From NCBI RefSeq assembly GCF_024648825.1, contig NZ_JANBBE010000006.1:464831-528830 (forward strand): a stretch of 64,000 bases of DNA. Direction: 5' to 3'. Positions 18,144 to 29,651 of the stretch are shown here, in pieces (the stretch's first letter is position 1; every line of letters begins with the position of its first letter). A program made the translations under genes and the position numbers. This stretch comes from Lentzea californiensis. GTDB lineage: Bacteria; Actinomycetota; Actinomycetes; Mycobacteriales; Pseudonocardiaceae. Under the pieces are notes generated by a model. It saw only the letters and a program-made list of their open reading frames with translations, did no database searches and had not been told where the DNA came from.

Positions 18144-19304
18144 CTAGGCCGGTGGCGCCAGCACCACCACCGAGTTGTGGCCGCCCATGCCGAGCGACGA
18201 CTTGACCGTGAGCCCGCCGCGCAACGGCGTCGGCCCGTCCAGCAGCCGCGGATGTGCCGGTGCGACGACCGGTGATGCCGGGATCGTCCCCGTGTCGTAG
18301 GCCATCGCCGTCACCGCGACCTCGATCGCCGACGCCGCGCCCTGGCAGTGCCCGGTCAGCGGTTTCACGGAGTAGATGCCGGTGTCCGGGCCGAAGAGCT
18401 GGTCCAGCACCGCCGCTTCGGCGGTGTCGCACTGCGCGGTGCCCGGGCCGTGCGCGTTCAGGTAGCGCACGTCGGCCGCGCTGACCCCGGCGTTGTCGAG
18501 CGCGTCGGTGAAGCAGGCGGTGACCTGGTCGAGCCGCGGGTCGATCGACGTCACGTGGTACGCGTCGTGGGACATCGCGCCACCGAGGGTGAGGGCGTAG
18601 GGGTTGACCGCGTTTCGCGAAAGGACGAACGCCACCGACGCCTCGCCCATCACGAAGCCCCTGCTGCCCTCCTGGAACGGGCGGCACGCGTCGAGCGGCT
18701 CCGCGTCCACGATGGCCACTCCCAGCCGGACGAAGTGGGAGACGTTCTCCGGGGTGAGCGACAGATCTGTCGCGACGAACACGACGTCGTCGACGATTCC
18801 CGCGTCCAGCCACGCCTTCGCCGTGATCAGTCCGGCGTTGCCGGACGCGCACATGGCCGAGACGTTCATGGCGGGACCGTGGAAACCGTATTCCTGCATG
18901 AACGTCGACATCGGTGTGGACGGCATCAACGCCAAGTAGTCGTGCACGGGTAACTCGCCACCGCGCGTGACGTAGAAGTCGCGCCACAGGTCGACCTCGC
19001 CCAGCACGACCGCGTGCAGCAGGCCGACCCTCCGGCCGGGACGCCAGCCGCGAGCGCCCGCGTCGTCGATCGCCTCCCTGGCGGCGGCTCGCATGGCACG
19101 CGCGAACCGGCTCGGCCCGTCGACCGGGTCACCGCCCTGCGCGACGTACGCGGCCCAGACGGTGTCGCCCGGGAACCGGTTCAGTTCCGGGACGATCGAC
19201 GCGGCGGGTTTGCCGCTCATCAGTCCCTCCCAGAGCGACCGGCGGTTCCACCCGTACGCGCTGACCACGCCGATTCCACAAATGCCCATGCTTCGCGCGA
19301 CCAT
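18144..19304 (-). CDS. Stand-alone beta-ketoacyl synthase (FabF/KAS II-like)
   Basis: A 386-residue thiolase-fold ketosynthase with a complete triad: Cys in SAMCASGNAG (~151), His in NAHGPGTAQ (~281) and His in LTGHCQGAAS (~318). It would join an acyl chain to malonyl-ACP. No ACP, acyltransferase, ketoreductase or chain-length-factor gene is next to it, so its partner must be elsewhere. ATG 19304 is favoured by GGGGGA seven bases upstream; GTG 19334 would add ten residues. It may be a specialised or orphan KS rather than the housekeeping enzyme. Confidence 0.82.
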   Translation of the reverse strand: MVARSMGICGIGVVSAYGWNRRSLWEGLMSGKPAASIVPELNRFPGDTVWAAYVAQGGDPVDGPSRFARAMRAAAREAIDDAGARGWRPGRRVGLLHAVVLGEVDLWRDFYVTRGGELPVHDYLALMPSTPMSTFMQEYGFHGPAMNVSAMCASGNAGLITAKAWLDAGIVDDVVFVATDLSLTPENVSHFVRLGVAIVDAEPLDACRPFQEGSRGFVMGEASVAFVLSRNAVNPYALTLGGAMSHDAYHVTSIDPRLDQVTACFTDALDNAGVSAADVRYLNAHGPGTAQCDTAEAAVLDQLFGPDTGIYSVKPLTGHCQGAASAIEVAVTAMAYDTGTIPASPVVAPAHPRLLDGPTPLRGGLTVKSSLGMGGHNSVVVLAPPA

Positions 19305-19510
19305 ATCCAGATCCCCCAGACTGAGGGCCGACACCTCTTCGGGAAAGGATAACGGTGTAAACCGGCTTGCGAAATGCCACCCGGCCGTCCACAGTGGACT
19401 GTCAGAACCGAACCCTGATCATCGGGCGGTCCCGCCGACCGGATATAACGGCTCACCATGTTCACGCCAGGCGGATGCGGCTCTGGTCGAGTGTGTAGTA
19501 GGACTTCACA

Positions 19511-22246
19511 GTGCCAACACCCGGATCTGGGGGCCGAGACGTGAGCGGCCTGATCGGTGACGCCGGGTTCGACCAGGAACTGCTGGTCGAGCTCGCGCTC
19601 TCGGTCGGGGCCGCCGTCGTGTGGTGGCTGGACCTCGACGCCGGCGAGCTCGGCTGGATGCCCGGCCTCGACGCGGTCATCGGCGTGCCCGGCGCCGACG
19701 AGGACACCGTGCGCGCCCGGCTGGCCGAGCTGACCGCCCCGCTGAACGTGGCCACGAAGGCGGCGGCCTGGCAGGACTTCGAGCTGGAACAGCCCCTCGA
19801 GACCTCGATCGGCACGCGCTGGCTCCAGTTCCGCGCCCGCGTCTCGACCCACGAGTCCGCCCGCGCCCTGGTCGGCGTGGTCGCCGACGTGACCAGGCGG
19901 CACGTCCAGCAGCAGGAGCTCGCGGACCTGGCCGACCGGTACCGGCTGCTCGTGGACCTCGCCCCCGAGGCGATCGTGGTGCACGAGGCGGGCCTGCTGG
20001 TGTACGCGAACCCGGCGGCGGTCCAGTTCGTGCGGGCGCGGTCGGAGTCCGAGCTGATCGGGCGCCCGATCACCGACTTCGTGCACCCGCACTCGCAGCA
20101 GGACATGATGCAGCGGATCTCGAAGCTGACCGAGCCGGGCGCCACGAGCGACCCCGCCGACGCCGTGCTGGTCCGGTTCGACGGCGGCACCACCGACATC
20201 GAGTCGGTCTCGGTGCGCACGACCTGGGAGGGCCGGCCGGCGTTCCAGGTGATCATGCGGGACGTCACCGAGCAGAAGGCGGCCGCCGCGGCCCTGCGCT
20301 ACCAGGCCGCCCTCGCCGCGCACGTCAGCGACGCGCTCATCGCGACCACCTCCGACGGCGTCGTGACGAGCTGGAACCGCAGCGCGGAGAACGTCTACGG
20401 CCGGCGTGCCGCCGAGGCGATCGGGCAGTCCATCGGTGAGGTGGTGGGTGCGCCGCTGGACCCGGAGGAGGTCCTGGACGCGGGAGGCGTCGTGCACGCG
20501 GTGCACCGGCGTTCCGACGGTGGCGCGCTGGCGGTGCGCGTGTCGGTCGCCCGGATGGACGACGGCTACGTGCTGGTCTGCGCGGACGAGACGGCGCGCA
20601 GGCGGGCCGAGCACCACTTCACCTCAGTGGTCGCGGCCATCGAGGAGGGCGTGCTGGTGGTCGGCGCCACCGGTCTCGTCGAGTCCGTGAACCCGGCGGC
20701 CGAGCGGATCCTCGGCGTGCGCGCCCAGGAGGTGATCGGTCAGCCCGCGTCACTGGCCGAGCTGCACGACGAGTCCGGGCAGCCGGTCCCGCAGGAGCAG
20801 TACGCGTCGGCCATCACCCGGGCCACCGGCAAGGCGCAGCACGGCCGGATCCTGCGCGCGCTGCGGCCGGACGGCACCCACGTCTGGCTGTCGCTGAGCG
20901 CCCGCGCGCTGACCCAGGACGGGATGACGCCCTCGGCGACGGTCATCTCCTTCACCGACATCACCGAACGCCGCATGATCGACAGCCAGCTGGAGCACGA
21001 GGCGACGCACGACGCGTTGACGGGCCTGTGCAACCGCACGGTGACGATCAACCGGCTCAGTCCCGCCGCCAGGGCCCACCGGTCGGGTCTCACCGCGGTG
21101 CTGTTCATCGACCTGGACAAGTTCAAGGTCATCAACGACTCCCTCGGCCACAGCGCCGGTGACGAGGTGCTGCGGGTCGTCGGGTCGAGGCTGAGCCGCA
21201 GCTCCCGCCGCGGCGACGTCGTGGGCAGGCTCGGCGGTGACGAGTTCACCGTCATCGCCTACGGCGTGGCCGGCCCGGACGAGGCGACCTCCCTCGCCGA
21301 CCACGTCCGCGCCGAGCTGAACCGGCCGATCTTCGTGGACGGCCGCAGGCTGCACGTCGACGCGAGCGTGGGCATCGTCCTGGCCGAGCCGGGAGACCCG
21401 CGCAACGGCGCCGACCTGCTCCGCGACGCCGACCTGGCGATGTACCACGCGAAGACCAGGGGCCGGGGCCGCATCGCGTTCTTCGACGTCGAGCTGCGCG
21501 ACCGCATCCAGCGCAGGCTGCAGCTGGAACAGGACCTCCGCACGGCACCGCTGAGCGACCAGCTGTGGGTCGCCTACCAGCCGATCGTCGACCTCCGCAC
21601 GGACGAGCGCACCGCCGTCGAGGGCCTGCTGCGCTGGACGCACCCGCGCTACGGCCTCATCTCCCCGGCGGAGTTCATCACGCTCGCCGAGGAGAGCGAC
21701 CTGATCAACATCGTGGGCGCGCACATGATGCACACCGCCACCCGCGAGATCGCCGACCTGGCACCGGGCCTGGAACTGACCGTGAACCTGTCGGCCCGCC
21801 AGCTCGACGACCCGTGGCTGGTGTCCGCGATCCGGCACGCCACCCACGAGGCGGGGCTCGACCCCAGCTCGTTGTGCCTGGAGATAACCGAGAGCGCCCT
21901 GACCCGCGACCCGGCGCTGGCCGCCCGCACCCTCGCGGCGTTGCGCGAGCTGGGCGTGCGGCTGGCGATCGACGACTTCGGCACCGGCTACTCGTCCCTC
22001 GCGCAGCTGCTCACCCTGCCGCTGGACACGCTCAAGATCGACCGTTCCTTCACGACGGGGCTGGGCCGGTCCGACGAGGCGGAGGCGATCGTCACCAGCA
22101 TCATCGCCATGGCGCACGCGGTCGACATGACCGTGATCGCCGAAGGGGTGGAGCAGGTGGAACAGCTGGAGATATTGCGGACGCTCGGGTGCGACCAGGC
22201 GCAGGGGTTCCTGCTGGGCAGGCCCGTGCCGCTGGCCGACCTGTGA
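19511..22246 (+). CDS. PAS-PAS-PAS-GGDEF-EAL cyclic-di-GMP protein
   Basis: A 911-residue cytoplasmic signalling protein: a degenerate PAS-like N-terminus (~20-125), then PAS domains at ~135-255, ~260-365 and ~370-490. The GGDEF domain (~495-655) has intact GRLGGDEF near residue 572. The EAL domain (~670-905) has AVEGLLRW (EGL variant), NLSARQ, LEITES, IDDFGTGYSS, LKIDRSF and IAEGVE, so the phosphodiesterase residues are kept. Both making and breaking c-di-GMP are possible. No transmembrane segment is seen. TAGGAC ends seven bases before GTG 19511, suggesting leaderless translation; GTG 19541 is an alternative. Confidence 0.93.
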   Translation: MPTPGSGGRDVSGLIGDAGFDQELLVELALSVGAAVVWWLDLDAGELGWMPGLDAVIGVPGADEDTVRARLAELTAPLNVATKAAAWQDFELEQPLETSIGTRWLQFRARVSTHESARALVGVVADVTRRHVQQQELADLADRYRLLVDLAPEAIVVHEAGLLVYANPAAVQFVRARSESELIGRPITDFVHPHSQQDMMQRISKLTEPGATSDPADAVLVRFDGGTTDIESVSVRTTWEGRPAFQVIMRDVTEQKAAAAALRYQAALAAHVSDALIATTSDGVVTSWNRSAENVYGRRAAEAIGQSIGEVVGAPLDPEEVLDAGGVVHAVHRRSDGGALAVRVSVARMDDGYVLVCADETARRRAEHHFTSVVAAIEEGVLVVGATGLVESVNPAAERILGVRAQEVIGQPASLAELHDESGQPVPQEQYASAITRATGKAQHGRILRALRPDGTHVWLSLSARALTQDGMTPSATVISFTDITERRMIDSQLEHEATHDALTGLCNRTVTINRLSPAARAHRSGLTAVLFIDLDKFKVINDSLGHSAGDEVLRVVGSRLSRSSRRGDVVGRLGGDEFTVIAYGVAGPDEATSLADHVRAELNRPIFVDGRRLHVDASVGIVLAEPGDPRNGADLLRDADLAMYHAKTRGRGRIAFFDVELRDRIQRRLQLEQDLRTAPLSDQLWVAYQPIVDLRTDERTAVEGLLRWTHPRYGLISPAEFITLAEESDLINIVGAHMMHTATREIADLAPGLELTVNLSARQLDDPWLVSAIRHATHEAGLDPSSLCLEITESALTRDPALAARTLAALRELGVRLAIDDFGTGYSSLAQLLTLPLDTLKIDRSFTTGLGRSDEAEAIVTSIIAMAHAVDMTVIAEGVEQVEQLEILRTLGCDQAQGFLLGRPVPLADL

Positions 22247-22383
22247 CGGCCCGCCGGTGAGGCCAGTGGTGTGGCTCAGAAGCTCGGCTGGGTAATTCAC
22301 GCTCAGCAGGGCACCACGATGCACCCGTCTGACCGCGAATTCGCCCGGCAACCTTCCAAGCCACACCACTGGTCGGCGGGCCG
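22247..22383. repeat. Long imperfect palindrome between convergent genes
   Basis: The arms begin with a perfect 10-bp pair (CGGCCCGCCG 22247-22256; complement 22374-22383) and a perfect 14-bp pair (CCAGTGGTGTGGCT 22263-22276; complement 22359-22372). Pairing continues inward at roughly 75 percent to about 22300. The inner arm (GTGGCT..GAA.GTTGCC.GGC) resembles the palindrome at 63596-63646. It may act as a terminator for the two converging genes, or be a degraded miniature mobile element. Confidence 0.65.
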
Positions 22384-22389
22384 CTGCAG

Positions 22390-22761
22390 TCACACCAGGG
22401 GTGCGAAGAAGAACGTGTCCCGGCGGGCGAAGTGGCCGTCCTCGGTGAACTCGAAGAAGTCGGAGAACCTGAGGTCCACGTTCCTGCCGTCGTGCAGGAC
22501 GCCGGCGAACGTTCCGTAGACCGCGACCTCGTCCTCTCCCTCCACGACCTTGTCGACGGTGTGGCGGCCTTCGCGGATGACGCGGGCGCCGCCGTAGAAG
22601 GCGGTCATCTCCTGGTGGCCGACCATCGGGGCGTAGCCGGGGCGGCGGTAGGTGGCGTCCGGGCTGAACATGTTCACCAGGCCCGTCACGTCGCCTGCGT
22701 CGACGAGCTCGTAGTAGCGGTGGACGGAGGTGACGTGGGTGGTGTTGAGGACGGCGGTCAT
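22390..22761 (-). CDS. SnoaL/NTF2-like protein, last gene of the NRPS operon
   Basis: A 123-residue NTF2-fold protein ([20 protein letters not shown] start; [20 protein letters not shown] strands). The family includes polyketide cyclases, isomerases and pure binding proteins, and no catalytic residue can be assigned here. Its ATG overlaps the NRPS stop (ATGA), so it is translationally coupled to the peptide synthetase, and GAGGAG lies upstream. A tailoring or carrier role is likely but unproved. A related small protein is encoded at 58308, beyond the SARP gene. Confidence 0.8.
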   Translation of the reverse strand: MTAVLNTTHVTSVHRYYELVDAGDVTGLVNMFSPDATYRRPGYAPMVGHQEMTAFYGGARVIREGRHTVDKVVEGEDEVAVYGTFAGVLHDGRNVDLRFSDFFEFTEDGHFARRDTFFFAPLV

Positions 22762-25700
22762 GAGCGGGGCTCCTCGCTGGAGAGGTGGGTGGACAGGACG
22801 GCGCCGATGGACGCCAGGGGTTCCGGGGCGGTCAGGCCGCCGTGGGTGCTGTGCACGCGGTGGACCTCGACGTGGCCGGTGAAGTGCGGCAGCCACGAGG
22901 CCGGGGTGGGATCGGACGGGGACTTGCCCTCGGTGGCCTCGAACACGTGCGCGCCCGCGGCCAGCAGTGAGGGCTTGTGGCGGTTGTGGAGGTTGACGTT
23001 CGACGCGAACACCTCGGGCAGCGCTGCCCCCGCGAAGCCGGCCAGTGGACCGGCCTGGTCGCGGATCGCCGCGTCGAACTCGGCGCGGGTGCGGACGGGC
23101 TGGTCGAGCTCGTAGCCCAGGGACAGCAGCAACGGGGTCAGCAGGTCCGGGTCGTCCGGTGACACCGGCGGGTGCTCCTCGGTTTCGGGGTAGCCGTCCA
23201 GCAGGGCCAGGAGGCCGATGTCGGACGGGGCCAGGAGGGTCGCCATCTCGTGCACGACGACCGCGCCGAACGACCAGCCGAGCAGGTGGTACGGGCCGTC
23301 CGGCCAGACGGTGCGGACCAGGTCCAGGTAGTCGGCGGCCATCTCCGCTAGGCTGGCGGGCATCGCGGACGGGTCGGTCAGGCCGCGCGCCTGCAGGGCG
23401 TACACCGGGCGGCGCGGGTCGACGTGCGGCAGCAGGCCGTAGTACTCCCAGCTGATGCCGGCGCCGGGGTGGACGCAGAACAACGGCGCGAGGTCTCCCT
23501 TGGTCCGCAACGGGATCAGCACGCCCAGCGGATCACCGGCGGCCGAGCTGCCGAGCCGTTCGGCCAGGCCTGCCGGGGTCGGGGCGTCGAACAGCAGGCG
23601 CAGTTCGGGGCGCACACCCAGTTCCGCCCTGATCCGGGAGACGAGCTTGGCCGCCAGCAGCGAGTGGCCGCCCAGGGCGAAGAACCCGTCGTCCGGCCCG
23701 ACCGACTCGCGGCCGAGCACCTCGGCGAACAACGCGCAGAGAGTCGCTTCCAGTGCCGTCGCGGGCGGGCGGAACTCGGCCGTCACCACCTCCGGTGCGG
23801 GCAGGGCTCGCCGGTCCAGCTTCTCGTTGGGGGTCAACGGCAGGGCGGGCAGCACGACGAACGCCTCGGGCACCATGTACCGGGGCAGGAACTCGGCGAG
23901 CCGGCGCCGCACCGCCGCCGGGTCGATCCCGTCCGGCGCGACGAGGTACGCGACGAGCCGGTCCTCGCGGACGACCACGGCCGCCTGGGCGACCTCCGGC
24001 AGGGCGCACAACGCGGCCTCGACCTCGCCGGTCTCGATGCGCAGGCCGCGGATCTGCACCTGCTGGTCGGCGCGGCCGTGGAACGCGAGCCGCCCGTCCG
24101 GGAGCCAGCGCACCAGGTCGCCGGTCCGGTACATCCGCCCGCCGGTGGGCGAGGCCACGAACCGGGTCGCGGTCAGGCCGGGGTTGCCCAGGTAACCACG
24201 CGCGAGGCCCGCGCCCGCCACGTACAGCTCGCCGACCACACCCGGCAGGACGGGCCGCAGGTGCTCGTCCAGCACGAGCGCCAGGTAGTTGTCGATCGGT
24301 GTGCCGATCGGCGGCAGGTCCGCGTCCACGCCCGGCCGCACCAGGCCGCACGTCGAGTTGACCGTGCATTCCGTTGGGCCGTAGGTGTTGTACAGCTCGA
24401 AAGGCATGCCGGCGGGCGGGCGGCGGCGCAGCACGTCGCCTCCGGTGTGCAGGACGCGCACCGAGGACGCGGCCAGTGCAGGTTCGTCGAGCATGGCCTC
24501 CAGCCGCGGCGTGGCCAGGGACGACACCGTGATCGCGCTCTCCGCGATCCACTCGGCCAGCGCCTCGGTGTCCTCCAGCACCTGCTGCGACGGCAGGTGC
24601 AGGGCGGCGCCGGACACGAGCGTCGGCCAGATCTCCGCGACCGCCGCGTCGAAGCCCTGCGCGGACAGGTGGCTGGAGCGGTCGGACGGCACGAGCCCGA
24701 GCGCGGGCACCAGCCAGGCCGTCTGGTTGGCGAGCGCGCGGTGCTCGACCACCACTCCCTTGGGACGGCCGGTGGAGCCGGACGTGTAGATCACGTACGC
24801 GGCGTCGCGCGGGTCGCCCACGACCACCGGCGCGGTGGCCGGACACCCCGGGGCCTCCTCGTCCAGAACGACCTTCGCCGCGTCGCTGGACGCGACCAGG
24901 TGCGCCAGCTCCCGTTGCGTCACCACGACCGGCGCGCCCGCGTCGGCCAGCATGTAGACCAGCCGCTCCGGCGGGTAGGTGGGGTCGACCGGCAGGTAGG
25001 CCGCGCCTGTCCTGAGCACGGCCAGCAATGCCACGACGCTGCTCGTGTCCCGGTCCGTGCACACCCCGACGACGGTGCCGCGGCGCGCGCCGAGCGCGAT
25101 CAGGTGGTGCGCCAGCCGGTTGGCCCGTTCGTCCAGCTCGCGGTAGGTGAGCATCCCGTCGTGCGCGACGACCGCGGGTGCGTCGGGAGTGCGCGCCGCG
25201 ACATCGGCGATCTGCGCGTGCACGGGCTTCTCGAGGTCGTGAGCGACCGCCGTGTCGTTCCACTGACGTAGAACGGCTTCCCTTTCAGCCGCGGTCAGCA
25301 CCTCGATCCGGCTCAGCGGCGCCGACGGGTCCGTGACGAGCGTTTCGACCAGACCGACCAGCCGGGCCAGCAGCTTCTCGGCGCTGGCGCGGTCCCACAG
25401 GTCGACGGCGTACTCCAGGCACACCTGCAGCCCGGCCTCGCTCTGCCCGAAGCCCAGGGACAGGTCGAGCTTCGCGCCGCCGGTCGTGGTGCGGACGGTC
25501 CGCACGTCCAGGCCGGGCAGGCCGAGCGCGTCGTCCTCGACGCCGTCCACCCCGTCCTGCAACGCGAGCGACACCTGGAACAGGGGGTGCCTGGCACTGG
25601 AACGCTCCGGGTTGACCCGCTCCACGACGCGGTCGAACGGCACGTCCTGATGCGTGTACGCGGCCAGGTCTGCCTCGCGGACGCGTTGCAGGACCGTGGT

Positions 25701-28700
25701 GAAGTCCGGGTCACCGGACAGGTCGACGCGCAACGCCAGCGTGTTCACGAAAAGGCCGACGAGGTCGTCCAGGTCTTCGGGGCCGCGGCCGGCGACCACG
25801 GTGCCGAGCACGATGTCCGTGCCGGCGCCCAGTTTGGTCAGCAGCGTCGCCACGGCCGCGTGCAGCGCCATGAACACCGTGGCGTTGTTGGCCCGTGCCA
25901 ACGCGGCGAGCTTCTGCTGCGTGCCGGCGTCGACCTGTGCGCGGACCTCGTCGCCGATGTTGGCCGACACCACCGGCCGTGGGCGGTCGACGGGCAGCCG
26001 CAGCTCGTCCGGGACGCCGTTCAGCGTCTCGGCCCAGAACTCGAGCGACTCGGCGGACAGCTCCTGCCGCAGGCTGTGGTCCGGGTACTGGATCGGCAAC
26101 GGCTTCCAGTCCGGTGCCACGCCGGCGACACGAGCCCGGTACGCCTCGGCGAGGTCGCGCAGCAGCACGCCGGTCGACCAGCCGTCCGTGGCGATGTGGT
26201 GCAGCGCCAGCAACAACATGTGGTCACGTGCGCCGATGCGCAGCACGTGGACTCGCAGCGGGATGTCGGCGGCGAGGTCGAACGGGCGCGCCACCAGCGC
26301 GGCCATCGTGGCCTCCAACTCGGCTTCGGCGCAGTCCCCGACCTCGAACACCAGCTCGTCCGCCGGGAGCACGACCTGGTGCCACCCGGAGGCGTCCTCG
26401 GGGAACACCGTCCGCAGGGCCTCGTGCCGTTCGACGACGTCGAGCAACGCCGTCCGCAGGGCCTCCAGGTCCAGGTCGCCGTGCAGCCGCATGGCGTGCG
26501 GCGCGGTGTAGGCGTGGTCGGCGACCTCCATCGCGAGCCGCACACCCAGCTGGGCGGACGACAGCGGCACCCGTTCCGGCCGGTGTTCCGGGCGGGGCGC
26601 GGTGCGCACCGGTGCCGTGCTGTCCAGGTGACCGTCTAGACCGCGAGGCGTGGGGTCGCGGAACAGGACGCGAATGCCCAGCTCGACGCCGAAGACCGTG
26701 CGGATGGAGGCGAGCAACCTGGCCGCGAGCAGCGAATGCCCGCCGAGGTCGAAGAACCCGTCGTCGAGACCGACCGCCTCGAGCCCCAGCACCTTGGCGA
26801 ACAGCCCGCACAGGATCTCCTGCCGGGGCGTGCGCGGCTGGCTGCCGCCGACGGTGTACGACGGCGCGGGCAACGCGCGGCGGTCCAGCTTTCCGTTGGG
26901 CGTCAGGGGGAACGCGTCGAGCGTGACGAAGGCGGCGGGCACCATGTGCTCGGGCAGCCGCTCCACCAGGTGTTCCCGGAGGCCTCGCGGGTCGGCGTCG
27001 CCGACCACGTAGGCGACGAGCCGTTTGCCGCCGGGCCCGTCCTCGCGCGCCACCACGGCCGCGGCCGTCACGTCCGGATGCGTGGTCAGCACCGCCTCGA
27101 CCTCCGCTGGCTCGACGCGGAACCCGCGGATCTTCACCTGGTCGTCGGCGCGGCCCAGGTAGGTCAGCGTGCCGTCGGCGCGGCGGCGGACCAGGTCACC
27201 GGTCCGGTACAGCCGTGCCCCGGTGGCGAACGGCGAGGCGACGAACCGTTCGGCGGTCAGTCCCGGCCGGCCGAGGTAGCCGTGCGCGAGGCCCTCTCCG
27301 CCGACGTACAGCTCCCCCACGGCACCGGTCGGCACGGGCGAGAGCCGGTGGTCGAGCACGACCGCGGTCTTGCCCGCCAACGGGGAACCGATCGGCACCA
27401 CAGTGCCGTCCCAGCCTGGCGGCACGGTGAACGAGGTGGTGAAACCCATGCTCTCGACGGGTCCGTAGCCGTTGACCACGCCGATGCCCGGCACGGCGGC
27501 CAGCACCGCGCGCACGTGCCCGGCCGAGGCGGCCTCACCGCCGGTCAACGCCCAGCGCAGCCCTGTGAAGATCTCCGGGCTCGTGTCCCAGAGGTGGTTG
27601 AACAGGCTGGCGGACGCGTCCAGCACCGTCACGCCGTGGCGCACCACGAGCCGCGCGATGACCGCGGGCTCGGGCCGCTGGCCGGGGTACAGCACCGACG
27701 TGCCGCCGGCCAGCAACGGGCCGAACAGCTGGGTGGCGAAGGCGTCCCACGACACGGAGGCGCACTGCAGCCACACCTCGCCGGGGCCGAACCCCGCGTA
27801 CCGCTGACCGGCCAGCGTGGCGGTCAGGGCGCGATGCGGAGCGCCGGCGGCCTTCGCGGCACCGGTGGAGCCCGAAGTGAACATGACGCACGCCAGGTCG
27901 TCGGGACCGGTCTCCGGTGCGGTGAAGGGCATCGGCCGGACGTAGTCGAGCGCGACCACGGGCACGTCCACGTCGAACGGCCGGTCGGTCAGGACGAGCC
28001 GCACCGGCGGGGACGCCACCATCGAGGCCAGCCGTGCGGGCGGGAAGTCGACGTCGAGCATCATGTAGGCCGCGCCCGCTTTGAGGATGGCAAGCAACGC
28101 GGTCGCCATCTCCACGCCGCGTCCGATGTGGACACCCACGACGTCCCCACTCCGGATTCCCTGGGAAACCAGGAAACCCGCGAGGCTGTCGGACTCGGCG
28201 TTCAGCCTCGCGTAGGTGATCTCGGTGTCGTCCGACACCAAGGCCACGGCCCGCGGGGTGCGCGCGGCCTGACGTGTGAACAGCTCGTGCACGGTGGCGG
28301 CGGGTTCGGGTGTCTCCGTGGTGGCGAGCACCGCGGCGCGTTCCTCCGCGGACAGCACCTCCAGGTCCCACAACGGCCGGTCGGGGCCGGCCGCGGCCTG
28401 GTCCAGCAACCGGACCAGCCGCTCCAGCAGCATCTCTGCGGTCGCGTCGTCGAAGAGGCCGGTGAGGTACTCCAGCGAGCACGCCACCCCGTCCCGTCCC
28501 TCGCGCAGCGACAGGGTGAGGTCGAACTTCGCCGAGCCCGCCCCGAAGGGCTCCACCGCGGCGCTGAGGCCGGGCAGTTCGAGGGCGCCCTCGGAGTCCG
28601 TGTCCACGAGCACCATGACCTGGAACAGCGGGTGCCTGCCCGGTGCCCGCACCGGGTTCAGCTCCTCCACCAGCCGGTCGAACGGCAGGTCCTGGTTCCC

Positions 28701-29651
28701 GTAGGCGTCCAGCGACTCCTCGCGCACCCTGGCCAGCAGCCCGCGGAACGACGGGTCGCCGGACACGTCCACCCGCAGCACCAGCGTGTTGACGAAGAAC
28801 CCGACCAGGTCCTCCAGCGCCTCCTCGCCGCGGCCGGTCACGACCGTGCCGATCGGGACGTCCTCGCCGGAGCCGCTGCGCGCCAGCAACGCGGCGAAGG
28901 CGGCCTGGGCGACCATGAACAGGGTCGCGCCGGACTCCTCCGCCAGCACGGCCAGTCCACGCGCGGTGCGGGCGTCGAGCAGCGCGGTCACGGCGGAGCC
29001 CGCGGTGCCGGTGTCGCCGTCGCGCGGACGGTCGACCGGCAGCGGGATCTCCTCGGGCAGACCGGCCAGCTTCTCCCGCCAATGCGCCAGCTGGGCGCTG
29101 AGCACGCTGCCCGGGTCGTCGGCCGAGCCGAGGACGTCCTGCTGCCACAGCGTGTAGTCGGCGTACTGGACGGGCAACGGCTCCCAGTCCGGTGCCTCGC
29201 CCTCCAGCCGCGCGGTGTAGGCGGCGGTGAGGTCGCGCAGCAGTGGTCCGAGCGACCAGCCGTCGCTGACGATGTGGTGCATCACCAGCAGCAGCACGTG
29301 GTCCTGCGGCCCCTCCTCGAGCAGGTGCGCCCGGAACGGCGGGTCGGCGGCCAGGTCGAACGCCTCCCGCGCCGCACGGCCCAGCACGACGGCCGGGTCG
29401 CCCGGTTCGAGCACGGCGAGCACGACCTTCGCGTCGTCCAGGACCTCCTGGTACGGCTCGCCGTCGCGGCTGGGGAACGTGGTGCGCAACGCCTCGTGCC
29501 GCGCGACCACGTCGGTGAGTGCGAGCTCGAGTGCTTCTCTGTCGAGCACTCCGTGCAGCCGCAGTGCGAGCGGGATGTTGTAGGCGGCGCCGGTTCCCTC
29601 GTGCCGATCGAGGAACCACAGCCGTTGCTGGGCGAACGACAGGGGGATCAC
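22758..29651 (-). CDS. NRPS, modules 7-8: C-A-T-C-A-T-TE (chain release)
   Basis: A 2297-residue terminal synthetase. Module 7: C (HHIVSDGW ~129), A (~450-940), T (LGGHSL ~970). Module 8: C (HHIATDGW ~1152), A (~1480-1960; [11 protein letters not shown] ~1622), T (~1994). The thioesterase has Ser in GWSFGA (~2125), Asp in LLDGYP and His in STHGG (~2269), so release is by hydrolysis or cyclisation. My manual specificity read-outs are D-A-T-D-L-G-G-G-F for module 7 and D-A-A-S-H-G-T-V-N for module 8; neither matches a code I can name. Module 7 has an odd A3 motif (STGAAKAAG in place of STGRPKG). No E or methyltransferase domain is visible. GTG start overlaps the previous stop (GTGA). Confidence 0.96.
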   Translation of the reverse strand: MIPLSFAQQRLWFLDRHEGTGAAYNIPLALRLHGVLDREALELALTDVVARHEALRTTFPSRDGEPYQEVLDDAKVVLAVLEPGDPAVVLGRAAREAFDLAADPPFRAHLLEEGPQDHVLLLVMHHIVSDGWSLGPLLRDLTAAYTARLEGEAPDWEPLPVQYADYTLWQQDVLGSADDPGSVLSAQLAHWREKLAGLPEEIPLPVDRPRDGDTGTAGSAVTALLDARTARGLAVLAEESGATLFMVAQAAFAALLARSGSGEDVPIGTVVTGRGEEALEDLVGFFVNTLVLRVDVSGDPSFRGLLARVREESLDAYGNQDLPFDRLVEELNPVRAPGRHPLFQVMVLVDTDSEGALELPGLSAAVEPFGAGSAKFDLTLSLREGRDGVACSLEYLTGLFDDATAEMLLERLVRLLDQAAAGPDRPLWDLEVLSAEERAAVLATTETPEPAATVHELFTRQAARTPRAVALVSDDTEITYARLNAESDSLAGFLVSQGIRSGDVVGVHIGRGVEMATALLAILKAGAAYMMLDVDFPPARLASMVASPPVRLVLTDRPFDVDVPVVALDYVRPMPFTAPETGPDDLACVMFTSGSTGAAKAAGAPHRALTATLAGQRYAGFGPGEVWLQCASVSWDAFATQLFGPLLAGGTSVLYPGQRPEPAVIARLVVRHGVTVLDASASLFNHLWDTSPEIFTGLRWALTGGEAASAGHVRAVLAAVPGIGVVNGYGPVESMGFTTSFTVPPGWDGTVVPIGSPLAGKTAVVLDHRLSPVPTGAVGELYVGGEGLAHGYLGRPGLTAERFVASPFATGARLYRTGDLVRRRADGTLTYLGRADDQVKIRGFRVEPAEVEAVLTTHPDVTAAAVVAREDGPGGKRLVAYVVGDADPRGLREHLVERLPEHMVPAAFVTLDAFPLTPNGKLDRRALPAPSYTVGGSQPRTPRQEILCGLFAKVLGLEAVGLDDGFFDLGGHSLLAARLLASIRTVFGVELGIRVLFRDPTPRGLDGHLDSTAPVRTAPRPEHRPERVPLSSAQLGVRLAMEVADHAYTAPHAMRLHGDLDLEALRTALLDVVERHEALRTVFPEDASGWHQVVLPADELVFEVGDCAEAELEATMAALVARPFDLAADIPLRVHVLRIGARDHMLLLALHHIATDGWSTGVLLRDLAEAYRARVAGVAPDWKPLPIQYPDHSLRQELSAESLEFWAETLNGVPDELRLPVDRPRPVVSANIGDEVRAQVDAGTQQKLAALARANNATVFMALHAAVATLLTKLGAGTDIVLGTVVAGRGPEDLDDLVGLFVNTLALRVDLSGDPDFTTVLQRVREADLAAYTHQDVPFDRVVERVNPERSSARHPLFQVSLALQDGVDGVEDDALGLPGLDVRTVRTTTGGAKLDLSLGFGQSEAGLQVCLEYAVDLWDRASAEKLLARLVGLVETLVTDPSAPLSRIEVLTAAEREAVLRQWNDTAVAHDLEKPVHAQIADVAARTPDAPAVVAHDGMLTYRELDERANRLAHHLIALGARRGTVVGVCTDRDTSSVVALLAVLRTGAAYLPVDPTYPPERLVYMLADAGAPVVVTQRELAHLVASSDAAKVVLDEEAPGCPATAPVVVGDPRDAAYVIYTSGSTGRPKGVVVEHRALANQTAWLVPALGLVPSDRSSHLSAQGFDAAVAEIWPTLVSGAALHLPSQQVLEDTEALAEWIAESAITVSSLATPRLEAMLDEPALAASSVRVLHTGGDVLRRRPPAGMPFELYNTYGPTECTVNSTCGLVRPGVDADLPPIGTPIDNYLALVLDEHLRPVLPGVVGELYVAGAGLARGYLGNPGLTATRFVASPTGGRMYRTGDLVRWLPDGRLAFHGRADQQVQIRGLRIETGEVEAALCALPEVAQAAVVVREDRLVAYLVAPDGIDPAAVRRRLAEFLPRYMVPEAFVVLPALPLTPNEKLDRRALPAPEVVTAEFRPPATALEATLCALFAEVLGRESVGPDDGFFALGGHSLLAAKLVSRIRAELGVRPELRLLFDAPTPAGLAERLGSSAAGDPLGVLIPLRTKGDLAPLFCVHPGAGISWEYYGLLPHVDPRRPVYALQARGLTDPSAMPASLAEMAADYLDLVRTVWPDGPYHLLGWSFGAVVVHEMATLLAPSDIGLLALLDGYPETEEHPPVSPDDPDLLTPLLLSLGYELDQPVRTRAEFDAAIRDQAGPLAGFAGAALPEVFASNVNLHNRHKPSLLAAGAHVFEATEGKSPSDPTPASWLPHFTGHVEVHRVHSTHGGLTAPEPLASIGAVLSTHLSSEEPRS

